A DNA stretch of 51,579 nucleotides from Verrucomicrobiota bacterium. GTDB taxonomy: Bacteria > Verrucomicrobiota > Verrucomicrobiia > Chthoniobacterales > UBA10450. The notes under the pieces are model-generated. The model saw nothing but the letters and a program-made list of their open reading frames with translations, was not told where the DNA came from and made no database searches. Position 1 is the first letter of the stretch. The number at the start of each line of letters is the position of its first letter. A program made the position numbers and the translations under genes. The stretch is taken from contig QHNV01000052.1 in NCBI GenBank assembly GCA_003218535.1, positions 1 to 51,579 of the forward strand. Reading direction: 5' to 3'. Shown piece by piece: positions 33,504 through 43,161 of the stretch.

Positions 33504-34327
33504 GGGCCATTGCGCAACGGGCCTCCGCCGCGCCTACGTTGAGTTACCTTCTCGCTCCAGACCGCAAACAGGACCTCGAGACTTACCTCTGGGGCATGGA
33601 GGTAATCGATTTCCTCCTGGAACACCCCTCTGCCCGTTTCGCACCGGAAGAATTTGTCGGCCTGCTCACGAAATTACAGCCACGACTTTATTCAGTGGCC
33701 TCGAGCTTAACGGCGTACCCCGATCAAGTGCACTTCATCGTGGACGTCGTCCGCTACGAAAGTCATGGTCGCGTCCGGAAAGGGGTTGCTTCTTCTTTTC
33801 TTGCGGAACGTGCTGATGACGTGCCGGTGCCGGTGTTCCCCAGCGTGGCAAAACATTTTCATCTACCGGACGATCCTCACACTCCAATCATCATGGTGGG
33901 TCCCGGGACGGGAGTGGCGCCGTTCCGCGCGTATCTGCAGGAGCGAAAAGCCACAGGGGCGAAGGGCAAAAACTGGCTCTTCTTCGGATCGCAACACGAG
34001 GGCTGCGATTTTGCCTATGGAGATGAGTTCAAGACGTATCTGAAGAAGGGCCTTCTTACACGACTCGATTGCGCTTGGTCACGCGATCAACCCCAGAAAA
34101 TCTACGTCCAGCACAAAATGTTGGAAAACGCTGCCGAGATTTGGGACTGGATCGACGCCGAAGGCGCACACTTCTTTGTGTGCGGCGACGCCCGCCGCAT
34201 GGCGAAGGACGTGGATGCAACGCTGCGCAAGATCGTGCAGGAGCAGGGCCGGAAAAGTGTCGATCAAGCAAATGAATACGTTGAGAAGCTCAAGAGCGAC
34301 AAGCGCTACAAGCGCGATGTGTATTAG
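33500..34327 (+). CDS. CysJ-type reductase, C-terminal FAD/NADPH domain (out of frame)
   Basis: Continues the same protein: RASAAPTLSYLLAPDRKQDL, EYLWGMEVIDFLLEHPSARF (as ETYLWG...), PRLYSVASSL for FAD, RKGVASSFLAERA, then the NADPH domain IIMVGPGTGVAPFRAYLQERK, NWLFFGSQH, SRDQPQKIYVQHKM and FFVCGDARRMAKDVDATL, and a final aromatic KRYKRDVY. These are the hallmarks of CysJ-like reductases. About 50 family residues between DRQLV and the RASAAP stretch are absent, and the frame changes at the joint. As written, no single full-length enzyme can be made. Confidence 0.87.
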   Translation: MRAIAQRASAAPTLSYLLAPDRKQDLETYLWGMEVIDFLLEHPSARFAPEEFVGLLTKLQPRLYSVASSLTAYPDQVHFIVDVVRYESHGRVRKGVASSFLAERADDVPVPVFPSVAKHFHLPDDPHTPIIMVGPGTGVAPFRAYLQERKATGAKGKNWLFFGSQHEGCDFAYGDEFKTYLKKGLLTRLDCAWSRDQPQKIYVQHKMLENAAEIWDWIDAEGAHFFVCGDARRMAKDVDATLRKIVQEQGRKSVDQANEYVEKLKSDKRYKRDVY

Positions 34328-34383
34328 CAAGAACGACGAAGGAATGACTAGATTCCGAAAAAAGCGTGTGACGTATCTCGTGG

Positions 34384-34431
34384 GTCATTTGAGCTTCTAC
34401 ATTGTTTCGTCATTCGGATTTCGTCATTTTC
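34384..34431. repeat. Degenerate TTCGTCATT-type simple repeat
   Basis: Several imperfect copies of a (T)TCGTCATT-like word (GGTCATTTGAGC, TTCGTCATTCGG, TTCGTCATTTTC) lie between the reductase fragment and sufT. A similar word pair occurs at 17399-17421. An extended -10-like TGGCATAAT follows at 34440-34448 and may serve sufT. Confidence 0.45.
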
Positions 34432-34468
34432 TTCATCTGTGGCATAATAAACAAAAGACTTTAAGGCT

Positions 34469-35020
34469 ATGTACGAGAACACTGAATTTACATTGAGCCG
34501 TGATTGCGTGGCCATCCAGATTCCGAGCGGCCAAAAAACAACGATCCCAGCCGGAACACGGGGCGTGATCACCCAAAGCCTCGGAGGAAGCCACACCATC
34601 GCAACTTACCAGGGCCTGGCGCGCGTCGCGGAAAAAGACCTCGACGCCCTGGGTTTGGAAAAACCGCAGCCGCAGGAAACGCAAAAATCTGCACGCACAG
34701 ACGGTGAAGTTTCAGAGCAAGATGTCTGGAACCAGCTGCGGCAATGTTACGATCCAGAGATACCGGTCAATATCGTTGATCTCGGTCTCGTTTATGATTG
34801 CCGCCTCATCAAGAAAGAGGATGGCGGGACCCGTGTGGAAGTTAAAATGACGTTAACCGCACCAGGTTGCGGAATGGGACCAGCCATCGCGCATGATGCG
34901 CAGAGCAAAATTCTTAGCATCGACGGTGTGGATGAAGCAGACGTGCAGCTCGTCTGGGATCCGCCTTGGAATCAAAATATGATCAGCGAAGCAGGCCGGA
35001 TGAAGCTCGGCATGATCTGA
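34469..35020 (+). CDS. sufT: SufT-like Fe-S cluster assembly protein
   Basis: A 183-residue protein: an N-terminal part of about 65 residues (IPSGQKTTIPAGTRGVITQSLGGSHTI), then the MIP18/PaaD-like DUF59 domain with VWNQLRQCYDPEIPVNIVDLG, LVYDCRLI, KMTLTAPGCGMG and VWDPPWNQNMIS. This two-part layout is that of SufT, which helps mature Fe-S proteins. Placed near a ferredoxin gene, but the suf operon itself is not in view. Confidence 0.88.
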   Translation: MYENTEFTLSRDCVAIQIPSGQKTTIPAGTRGVITQSLGGSHTIATYQGLARVAEKDLDALGLEKPQPQETQKSARTDGEVSEQDVWNQLRQCYDPEIPVNIVDLGLVYDCRLIKKEDGGTRVEVKMTLTAPGCGMGPAIAHDAQSKILSIDGVDEADVQLVWDPPWNQNMISEAGRMKLGMI

Positions 35021-35038
35021 GCGGATTTTCTCGCCTGC

Positions 35039-35070
35039 GTTTTGGAGTGCGGCGATGCTGCGCCGCTTCG
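35039..35070. repeat. Short interspersed hairpin repeat (TTTTGGAGTGCGGCG type)
   Basis: GCGGCG (35049-35054) pairs with CGCCGC (35061-35066) within a TTTTGGAGTGCGGCG...CGCCGCTTC sequence, directly after sufT. It resembles hairpin repeats I recall from Verrucomicrobia and Planctomycetes intergenic regions. No T-tract follows. Confidence 0.45.
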
Positions 35071-35144
35071 GCGATGTTAAGCCGGCACGAAACTGGTGTT
35101 GGATAAAGTGCGGCTAAAAAAATCGCCGGAATTCTAATCGCGCG

Positions 35145-35172
35145 TTGACAGCGCGTGTCGCGCTTCTATACT
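35145..35172 (+). promoter_or_regulatory. Promoter of rplI-dnaB
   Basis: Perfect TTGACA (35145-35150), 16-base spacer, TATACT (35167-35172). The spacer contains the palindrome GCGCG-TGT-CGCGC. This is the best sigma-70 match in the window, about 60 bases before the rplI ATG. Confidence 0.75.
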
Positions 35173-35231
35173 CGTCACCCTCCGAAGTTTCGAGATTGAA
35201 AATTTCTCAGCGCGCCTTAGGAAAGATCAAG

Positions 35232-35792
35232 ATGCCCACAACTGAACTGATTTTGACTGAAAATGTTCCGGGTTTGGGCGCGGAAGCGGATGTCGTAAGA
35301 GTGCGACGCGGCTACGCGCGCAATTATTTGCTGCCGACAGGCAAAGCATACGAAGTTACTCCCGCAGCTTTGCGTCAACTCGATAATTTGAAGAAGAAAC
35401 GCGCAGACCGTGAGGCGCGCGAATTGAACGAAGCGGAAGAACTCAGCCGGCGCATAGGGAAACTGCGCGTGACCTTCACGCTCGCGACCGGTGAAACAGG
35501 CAAAGCTTTCGGCTCGATCACCGCGCAGGATATCGTTCATCGACTCAAGAATGAAATCGGAGCTGAGATCGATCGCCACAAGATTATACTGGAACGACCG
35601 ATTAAAGATACCGGCGAGCACGTGGTCCTGATCAAGTTGCATCACGACGCGACAGCACAGTTTGTTTTCCAGGTAAAATCCGCAGAGGAACCAAAGACTG
35701 AGCCGGTGGGCGCTACGTCCGAGGAACCTGAGGAGAAGAAGAAACACCGATTTTTCCGAAGAAAAAAAGAAGGGCGAAAAGAAACGAAATAA
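35232..35792 (+). CDS. rplI: 50S ribosomal protein L9
   Basis: The ATG at 35232 (MPTTELILTENVPGLG) gives a 186-residue L9: N-terminal domain DVVRVRRGYARNYLLPTGKA, connecting helix, and C-terminal domain ETGKAFGSITAQDIVHRLKNE. An extra acidic-then-basic tail of about 35 residues (EEPEEKKKHRFFRRKKEGRK) goes beyond the E. coli protein. The stop is directly followed by the dnaB ATG. The open frame from 35145 runs over the promoter and is rejected. Confidence 0.94.
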   Translation: MPTTELILTENVPGLGAEADVVRVRRGYARNYLLPTGKAYEVTPAALRQLDNLKKKRADREARELNEAEELSRRIGKLRVTFTLATGETGKAFGSITAQDIVHRLKNEIGAEIDRHKIILERPIKDTGEHVVLIKLHHDATAQFVFQVKSAEEPKTEPVGATSEEPEEKKKHRFFRRKKEGRKETK

Positions 35793-37283
<1,491 letters not shown>

Positions 37284-37296
37284 ACGTCACGTTCTG

Positions 37297-37326
37297 GGGA
37301 GCGCGCGCGGCCCGCGTGCGCTACCC
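37297..37326. terminator. Strong hairpin between convergent dnaB and tkt
   Basis: AGCGCGCGCG (37300-37309) and CGCGTGCGCT (37313-37322) form a 10-pair stem with one G-U around a 3-base loop, extended by GGG/CCC past a bulged A. There is no long T-tract, but as the only structure between two convergent genes it probably ends transcription from both sides. It overlaps the tkt stop codon. Confidence 0.6.
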
Positions 37327-39309
37327 GAGACTTTTCGCCGCGTCGATCGCATGCTGCGCGTCGATGCCGCGCTCCTTCATCACTTCCGCGCCGGGCGCGC
37401 TCAAGCCGAACTCGTGCAGCCCGACGACTCGTCCATCGAGACCCACGTACTGATACCAAATCTCACTTACTCCAGCTTCGATCGCGACGCGTTTACGACA
37501 TTCGTTAGGCAAAACTTCTTCGCGGTATTCTGAAGACTGGCGATTGAACCGCTCAAAACACGGCATTGAAACGACACGCACGCCATCGCCGAGTTCTCTT
37601 GCCGCGGCCAAGGCGTGTTGCAACTCACTCCCGCACGACATGATGATGAGATTGAGCTCGCGAGTTTCTTTCTTCGCGATGTAACCGCCGCGCAATACTC
37701 CTTCGCGACGCAGGTTCGCGTCGATTTGGTTCAATATCGGAACCGTCTGACGCGTGAGCGCGAGTAGCGTCGGTCCCTCTATTCGCTGCATCGCCGCGAC
37801 AAATGCGCCTGCGGTTTCTTCGGGATCCGCTGGGCGAATCACGTCGATGTTCGGCATCAGACGAACCGAGCTAACCGTCTCCACAGGTTGATGGGTCGGA
37901 CCGTCTTCACCCACGCCGATCGAGTCGTGAGTGAAAATGTAAATGTTGGGAAGCTTCGCCAATGCGCCGAGACGAATGGATGCGCGACAATAATCGGTGA
38001 ACACCGTGAAGGTTGCACCTGAGGCGCGAAACAGCCCGTGATACGAGATACCGTTCACGATCGCGCACATGCCGTGCTCCCGGATGCCGAACCGAATATT
38101 GCGACCGCCTGGATTCTCGCGATTAAAATCGCCGCCGTCCTTGATGTAATTCATGGTCGATCCGTACAGATCAGCGCTACCGCTCATCAGCAACGGCATC
38201 GCTTGCGCGATCGGCTGCAACACTTCGCCGCCGGCTTTGCGCGTGGCCAGCTTCGCGTCATTCGGAAATTCCGGAATCTTCGCTAAGAGATCCGCGGGAA
38301 CTTTTCGCGCGACACCGTCATCGAGCAGCTTCGCCTTGCCAGGGCTTTTCTTGCGCCACGCGTTGTAAGTTTCTTCCCAGCGATCGTACTCGGCGAGCAG
38401 CTTCTTTTTGTGATCGGCAAAATAGTTGTACACGTCCTGCGACACGAAATAATGTTCGTCTGGCAAGCCGAGCGCCTTCCGCGCCGCATCGACAAATTTT
38501 GCGCCCGCCTCTCCATGCGCCTTGTATGTCCCCTCGACTTCCGGGACGCCTTTACCGATGAGCGTGTGCGCGATGATGAACTGAGGTTTCCCGTTGTCAC
38601 GCCTTTTGGTGACGTTCAACGCGTCTAGAAACTCTTGCATGTCGTGACCGTCGATTTCCTGAACGTCGAATCCGTAGGCTTCCATGCGTTTGCCGGTGTC
38701 CTCGCTCTGCGTCTCTTTCGCCGCAGCGTCGAGCGTGACGGCATTCGAATCGTAGATGAAGATCAAATTATCGAGACCCCAATGAGCGGCCAGTGCGCAC
38801 GCCTCGGAAGCGACTCCCTCCTGCATGTCGCCGTCGCTGCATAAACAGATCACATGCTGATCGAAAATCTTGTGCTCATCGGTGTTGAAACGCGCCGCAG
38901 CCATTTTTGTCGCCACGGAAATGCCAACTGCGTTTCCAACGCCCTGCCCGAGCGGTCCCGTTGTGCACTCTACTCCTGGAGTATCACCAAATTCCGGGTG
39001 CCCCGGTGTTTTCGAATGCAGCTGTCGGAACCGTTTGATTTCCGACATCGGCAGGTCATAGCCGCTCATGTGCAGCCATGCATAAAGGAACATGCTGCCG
39101 TGGCCACCAGAAAGGACGAAGATGTCGCGATTGATCCAGCGCGGCTGATCCGGATTGTATTTCAGCGCATAGCCAAAGAGCACTGCGCCCATTTCCGCGC
39201 AGCCGAGTGGAAGTCCAAGATGCCCCGATTGTGACGCCTGCACAGCGTCCATGCATAACCCGCGCGCCTGAGTCGCAGCTTTTGAAAGAATTTCAATGTT
39301 TAAACTCAT
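37321..39309 (-). CDS. tkt: Transketolase
   Basis: A 662-residue thiamine-diphosphate enzyme of the pentose phosphate pathway. Markers are [52 protein letters not shown], the ThDP site [47 protein letters not shown] and the C-terminal domain SMPCFERF. Length and domain order are normal. The start is the ATG at 39309. It faces dnaB and is divergent from the DUF697 gene. Confidence 0.95.
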   Translation of the reverse strand: MSLNIEILSKAATQARGLCMDAVQASQSGHLGLPLGCAEMGAVLFGYALKYNPDQPRWINRDIFVLSGGHGSMFLYAWLHMSGYDLPMSEIKRFRQLHSKTPGHPEFGDTPGVECTTGPLGQGVGNAVGISVATKMAAARFNTDEHKIFDQHVICLCSDGDMQEGVASEACALAAHWGLDNLIFIYDSNAVTLDAAAKETQSEDTGKRMEAYGFDVQEIDGHDMQEFLDALNVTKRRDNGKPQFIIAHTLIGKGVPEVEGTYKAHGEAGAKFVDAARKALGLPDEHYFVSQDVYNYFADHKKKLLAEYDRWEETYNAWRKKSPGKAKLLDDGVARKVPADLLAKIPEFPNDAKLATRKAGGEVLQPIAQAMPLLMSGSADLYGSTMNYIKDGGDFNRENPGGRNIRFGIREHGMCAIVNGISYHGLFRASGATFTVFTDYCRASIRLGALAKLPNIYIFTHDSIGVGEDGPTHQPVETVSSVRLMPNIDVIRPADPEETAGAFVAAMQRIEGPTLLALTRQTVPILNQIDANLRREGVLRGGYIAKKETRELNLIIMSCGSELQHALAAARELGDGVRVVSMPCFERFNRQSSEYREEVLPNECRKRVAIEAGVSEIWYQYVGLDGRVVGLHEFGLSAPGAEVMKERGIDAQHAIDAAKSLG

Positions 39310-39375
39310 GCAAGGCTTATAATCGGAGCTAAGCCACTCGTCATCGGATTTTGCAATTACCTTTCCTCATTTCAG

Positions 39376-40479
39376 ATGAATCAGGCAACACTTTTGCAGA
39401 TTGCCGAGCGACTTGAAGCTCTTGCAGGTAAACTTCCCGAGAAAATTCGCCGGCCGGTGCTGAGCGAACTGACTCCGCTCAAAGAATTGTTTCTTAGACA
39501 GCGGCGACCGCGGTTTCTCTTTGTCGGCTCGAGCAGAATGCCAATGCACCGAATTGTGAACATGCTTTTCGCTCCAAATGCAGCGGAGCATGTGAACCTT
39601 ACGCTAATGCCAGTCCATCGATGGATCGACTGGAACATACCTGGTCACGGAACGGTCTCGATCCTGGATGCGCGTGATGCCGCAGGTTCGGCCGTACTCC
39701 AGGTCGAAGAAGATCTGAAGCGTGACCCTGCTGACATAATCTTCTTTTTCGACGATGGCCAATCGGATTTAAAGGATCTGCTCGTTCCCAATTTCCTCTC
39801 GCACATGAAATATGAATTCGGTATGCGCTTGGACGCACCGAAAATCATTGGCCTTTCAGTCGGACCTGAAAAGCGGGTTGCGCAACTGAAACAAGCGTTC
39901 GATGCGCAGCCGGCCGTGCCCAATCGTTTAGTAAGTGTGGTCCGCCTCACCGAAAACGGATCAGCCGAACAACAGCGTTTGATGTCGATCCTTGCCGAAG
40001 AGCTGCCGAACGAGGCTAAGATCGAGATGATTCGGATTTCGCACGATCGTAAAGCGCAGGCTCACGTCGCGAAGATGCTGATAAAATCGGTAACTGCGAT
40101 TTGCACGGCGATCGGTGCGCAGCCCATTCCGCTGGCAGACCTGCCAATTCTCACCACACTCCAAGTAGTAATGGTCTCAGGAATCATGTACGTAAGCGGC
40201 CGCGAGCGCAGCTTGCGGGGTGCGACCGAGTTTATCGCCGCGCTTGGAGCCAATGTGGGTGTGGCGATGCTTCTTAGAGAAGCGGCGCGCGCGATTCTGA
40301 AGTTCTTCCCGGGCTGGGGCAATGTTGTCTGCGGCATGGTTGCCGGAGCCGGGACATATGCGATCGGTCGCGCGGCGACTGCGTACTTTCTCGAAGGAGC
40401 TTCTTTGAAAGACGCGCGTCGGACCTATCTGCGGAGCCGCAAAAAGCGGGCGCCTCCTGGCCTGGAGATGCCTGAGTGA
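39376..40479 (+). CDS. DUF697 membrane protein with degenerate GTPase-like domain
   Basis: A 367-residue protein. Residues about 45-220 look like a GTPase fold: RPRFLFVGSSRMPMHRIVNMLF occupies the P-loop position but lacks the GKS/T, and PADIIFFFDDGQSD stands where a switch/Walker B strand would be. Residues about 235-345 are a DUF697/YcjF-like region with IPLADLPILTTLQVVMVSGIM, EFIAALGANVGVAMLLREAAR and NVVCGMVAGAGTYAIGRAATAYF, which should insert in the membrane. Role unknown. It is the only gene between tkt and rsmA. Confidence 0.8.
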   Translation: MNQATLLQIAERLEALAGKLPEKIRRPVLSELTPLKELFLRQRRPRFLFVGSSRMPMHRIVNMLFAPNAAEHVNLTLMPVHRWIDWNIPGHGTVSILDARDAAGSAVLQVEEDLKRDPADIIFFFDDGQSDLKDLLVPNFLSHMKYEFGMRLDAPKIIGLSVGPEKRVAQLKQAFDAQPAVPNRLVSVVRLTENGSAEQQRLMSILAEELPNEAKIEMIRISHDRKAQAHVAKMLIKSVTAICTAIGAQPIPLADLPILTTLQVVMVSGIMYVSGRERSLRGATEFIAALGANVGVAMLLREAARAILKFFPGWGNVVCGMVAGAGTYAIGRAATAYFLEGASLKDARRTYLRSRKKRAPPGLEMPE

Positions 40480-40515
40480 AAGCGCACGTTGCATGGGACA
40501 CATACGTGGCAGTTG

Positions 40516-40595
40516 TCGTATGAGCCATACGAGTGAATAACTTGTGAACAAGTTTTCTGCTCCAGCATATTTTGTTCGCAAACTTTTGTGAACAA
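40516..40595. promoter_or_regulatory. Cluster of related palindromes upstream of rsmA
   Basis: TTGTGAACAA occurs at 40542-40551 and 40586-40595, and TTGTTCGCAA (its near reverse complement) at 40572-40581. The first copy is the centre of AACTTGT-GA-ACAAGTT. A separate hairpin TCGTATG-AGC-CATACGA lies at 40516-40532. The spacing and symmetry suggest binding sites for a dimeric regulator, not a terminator. Confidence 0.5.
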
Positions 40596-40633
40596 AACAG
40601 CAATCTTAGGTAGGTGGTAACGCGTTCGTAAAC

Positions 40634-41995
40634 ATGAAGCTCACCGAGATTCGCGCGTCGCTTCGGGAAATAGAAGTCTCGCCGGTCAAAACTCTCGGAC
40701 AAAATTTTCTGCACGATCAAAATCTCGCACGCTGGATCGTCGATCAAGCAGAGATAAGTCCGAATGATTACGTCGTCGAAGTCGGACCGGGTCTGGGCGC
40801 TTTGACTGAATTGCTTGTTCAAAAATGCTCACACGTTCTAGCAATCGAAAAAGACACAAGACTCGCTAATTTTTTGCGCGAGCGATTCAAACATTCGCGA
40901 TTTGAAGTAATCAACATCGACGCGCTCAACTTCGATTCGCGTGTTCTCTTCTCATGTCGTCGCGTAAAACTTGTTGGCAATATTCCTTACAACATTTCGA
41001 GTGCGCTGCTTTTGAAATTTCTGCAATATCCTAGCCCTATTTCGTTGCTGTTGTTTATGTTACAAAAAGAGATGGCATTGCGACTTTCCGCATCGCCACG
41101 CACGCAAAGTTATGGATCGCTGACGTTGCACGTGCAGACGAACCACCACGTCAAGTATTTGCGCACGATTCCAGCGTCAGTTTTCTTTCCAAAACCGGAA
41201 GTCGATTCTGCGTTAGTAAAAATCTCGCCGCGCGATCCGCTTGAATTACCGCCGCACGATTATGAGTTGCTCGAAAGATTGGTCCGACGCGGTTTTTCGC
41301 AGAGACGAAAACAACTAAGGAAGCTGCTCAGCCCGGAAATTGTTCACGACTGGGACAGCGCAGCCTCGATTGTCAGATTTGATCCTAGAGCTCGAGCCGA
41401 AGAGCTGTCACTTCCTCAATGGATTGCATTGGCGAATTATATCGCGCCACGGACGGCACCAAACATAAGCGCGACATCCGAAGAACGCTTCCCGGTTGTA
41501 GATAAAAATGATCGCATTCTGCGCTACGCACCCCGCTCGGAAGTGCATGGGAATAACTTGCGGCATCGCGCAATTCACGTCCTGATTTTCAATCAGGCAG
41601 ACGAAGTTTATTTACAGCAGCGCTCGCGCTGGAAAGATAGGCATCCTCTCAAATGGGATTCGAGCGCTGCTGGGCACGTAGGGGACGGGGAAAGCTATGA
41701 CGAAGCCGCCGAGCGAGAGTTGCAAGAAGAACTAGGCGCCAAGATCAACCTTAAAAGGATTCTAAAGATTCCGGCCTCAACACGGACCGACCACGAATTT
41801 ATATGGCTTTATCGAGGAGAAATTTTGGGCGGTCTCCAGCCGAATACGACGGAAATCGAGACTGGCGTTTTTTACCCCCCGGCAATCATTGATGGTTGGG
41901 TCGCAGCGCGGCGGGAAGATTTTGCGCCTGGTTTTTTGGAGTGCTGGAAAGCATATCGACAGAAAGAGCGGTCCAACGCGAACGCACCTACCTAA
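40634..41995 (+). CDS. rsmA: RsmA/KsgA 16S rRNA dimethyladenosine transferase fused to a Nudix hydrolase
   Basis: A 453-residue fusion. Residues 1-270 are RsmA: LGQNFLHDQNLARWIVD, the SAM motif VEVGPGLGALTELL (48-61), catalytic NIPYNISS (116-123), FFPKPEVDSALV and the GFSQRRKQLRKLL helix. It dimethylates two adjacent adenines near the 3' end of 16S rRNA. Residues about 283-440 are a Nudix domain with intact box GHVGDGESYDEAAERELQEE (347-366, GX5EX7REUXEEXG), preceded by HRAIHVLIFN; it resembles the IPP-isomerase-like/YfcD group. The C-terminal end overlaps the convergent AP2-like gene by 8 bases. No stop or ribosome site lies between the domains. Confidence 0.92.
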   Translation: MKLTEIRASLREIEVSPVKTLGQNFLHDQNLARWIVDQAEISPNDYVVEVGPGLGALTELLVQKCSHVLAIEKDTRLANFLRERFKHSRFEVINIDALNFDSRVLFSCRRVKLVGNIPYNISSALLLKFLQYPSPISLLLFMLQKEMALRLSASPRTQSYGSLTLHVQTNHHVKYLRTIPASVFFPKPEVDSALVKISPRDPLELPPHDYELLERLVRRGFSQRRKQLRKLLSPEIVHDWDSAASIVRFDPRARAEELSLPQWIALANYIAPRTAPNISATSEERFPVVDKNDRILRYAPRSEVHGNNLRHRAIHVLIFNQADEVYLQQRSRWKDRHPLKWDSSAAGHVGDGESYDEAAERELQEELGAKINLKRILKIPASTRTDHEFIWLYRGEILGGLQPNTTEIETGVFYPPAIIDGWVAARREDFAPGFLECWKAYRQKERSNANAPT

Positions 41996-42233
41996 GTCCC
42001 ACGAATTTTCTTCGAGGCAAACGGCGTAGGGTTGCCCGTTTAAACTTTCGCGCGGCGCGTCTCGCTCCTTTTTTGCCGCCGTAAAGGCTGTCGCTGAACA
42101 TTCTGGTCACCACACGATCTCCGCGAAGAAAGTGAACCTGAAAACCATGCGTCTGCTTCTTGGCGCGCGATTTCGTGTCGATGCGACGGATGTTTGCTTC
42201 CGAATCAGGATTGGGACGTCTTCGCTTTCGCAT
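41988..42233 (-). CDS. Small AP2-like DNA-binding protein
   Basis: An 81-residue, very basic protein. After a charged leader, IRRIDTKSRAKKQTHGFQVHF, LRGDRVVTRMFSDSLYGGKK and ARRAARKFKRATL follow the three-strand-plus-helix pattern of bacterial AP2 domains (GWQVRI...FFSD...YGGKEKALKAA). Such stand-alone AP2 proteins occur in Verrucomicrobia and Planctomycetes. Probable DNA binding. It is convergent with rsmA, and no invertase or endonuclease domain is attached. Confidence 0.7.
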   Translation of the reverse strand: MRKRRRPNPDSEANIRRIDTKSRAKKQTHGFQVHFLRGDRVVTRMFSDSLYGGKKGARRAARKFKRATLRRLPRRKFVGLR

Positions 42234-42269
42234 GGCACTAACAAGAAGCTAACCAAGCAACGCGATGAT

Positions 42270-43040
42270 TCAATCAGCGGATGAAACCGCGCGGTGAACC
42301 GCCTCTGGCAATGGCAGGTTCCAAGCGCGCCATTTCTTATCGTACGCGGCGGCCGGTAACAGCGCGTAACAAGGATGCCGTGCTGCGCGCAGCCACGTGA
42401 TCAACTTAACGAGATCTGGTTCCGCCATCGTCGTGCAACCCGTGGTTGGCCGGTTTATGCCGCGCCGAATATGGAAAAAGATTGCGCTGCCTGCGCCCGG
42501 AACAGGCGGATTCGAGTTATGTCGAATCTCGATAAGCCAGTGATACGCGAAATCGCCCGAGCGCATTTTTTCATGCGTGTAATTGTCGGGTAGATTCTTT
42601 GGATCGATGAGAATATGCCGATTGTAGTTAGGTGATCGCGGGTCATCGCTCCACACGTCAGCTTCCGTGACTTGGTGATACGGATAATCCGCTCCAGCAG
42701 GGAGGTGCGGATCGTATCCAAATACCTTGCCGATCTCGAAAATCCCCGCAGGCGCGCGACCGTCTCGCTCTTTTTTTCTAAGGCCGGGCTCATCTTGACC
42801 GGCGAGTCCTGTGCCCCAAGCAAGCCCACTTTTGCCGAACAATGCCGGGAAGGGGCCGGCGACAAGCTTCCAGTCCCCGCCGTGTGAACGCTCAAACAAT
42901 CGCAAGTCGCCGCGCATTGAATTCCACGTCGGCGCGATTCCGAGAATCAGCTGAGTGCAATCCTCGGGAATGCCGTCGGCATATACGCTGACGCCAATCA
43001 ACAACAACAAGTAGATCGCTAGGCTGCGCACGATCGACAT
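42270..43040 (-). CDS. Exported L,D-transpeptidase-family protein
   Basis: A 256-residue protein with a signal peptide (SLAIYLLLLIGVSVYADG) and a YkuD-type domain. KERDGRAPAGIFEIGKVFGY is the typical substrate-side segment. The catalytic motif is FFHIRRGINRPTTGCTTM, with His190 and Cys202. Related proteins crosslink peptidoglycan or attach lipoproteins, but this subgroup (long PNYNRHILIDP insert) has not been defined well enough for me to choose. Periplasmic. No partner gene is adjacent. Confidence 0.85.
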   Translation of the reverse strand: MSIVRSLAIYLLLLIGVSVYADGIPEDCTQLILGIAPTWNSMRGDLRLFERSHGGDWKLVAGPFPALFGKSGLAWGTGLAGQDEPGLRKKERDGRAPAGIFEIGKVFGYDPHLPAGADYPYHQVTEADVWSDDPRSPNYNRHILIDPKNLPDNYTHEKMRSGDFAYHWLIEIRHNSNPPVPGAGSAIFFHIRRGINRPTTGCTTMAEPDLVKLITWLRAARHPCYALLPAAAYDKKWRAWNLPLPEAVHRAVSSAD

Positions 43041-43161
43041 AAGCTTCTACAAGGAAATCATTTTAACGATTCCGCCAGTTTGTTTTCACATCCGCAGAAA
43101 CGACGACTAACGATTCTTGTGTGTCGGCTCGCACGAGATTGAGCCTAAACCCCTATTGCTT

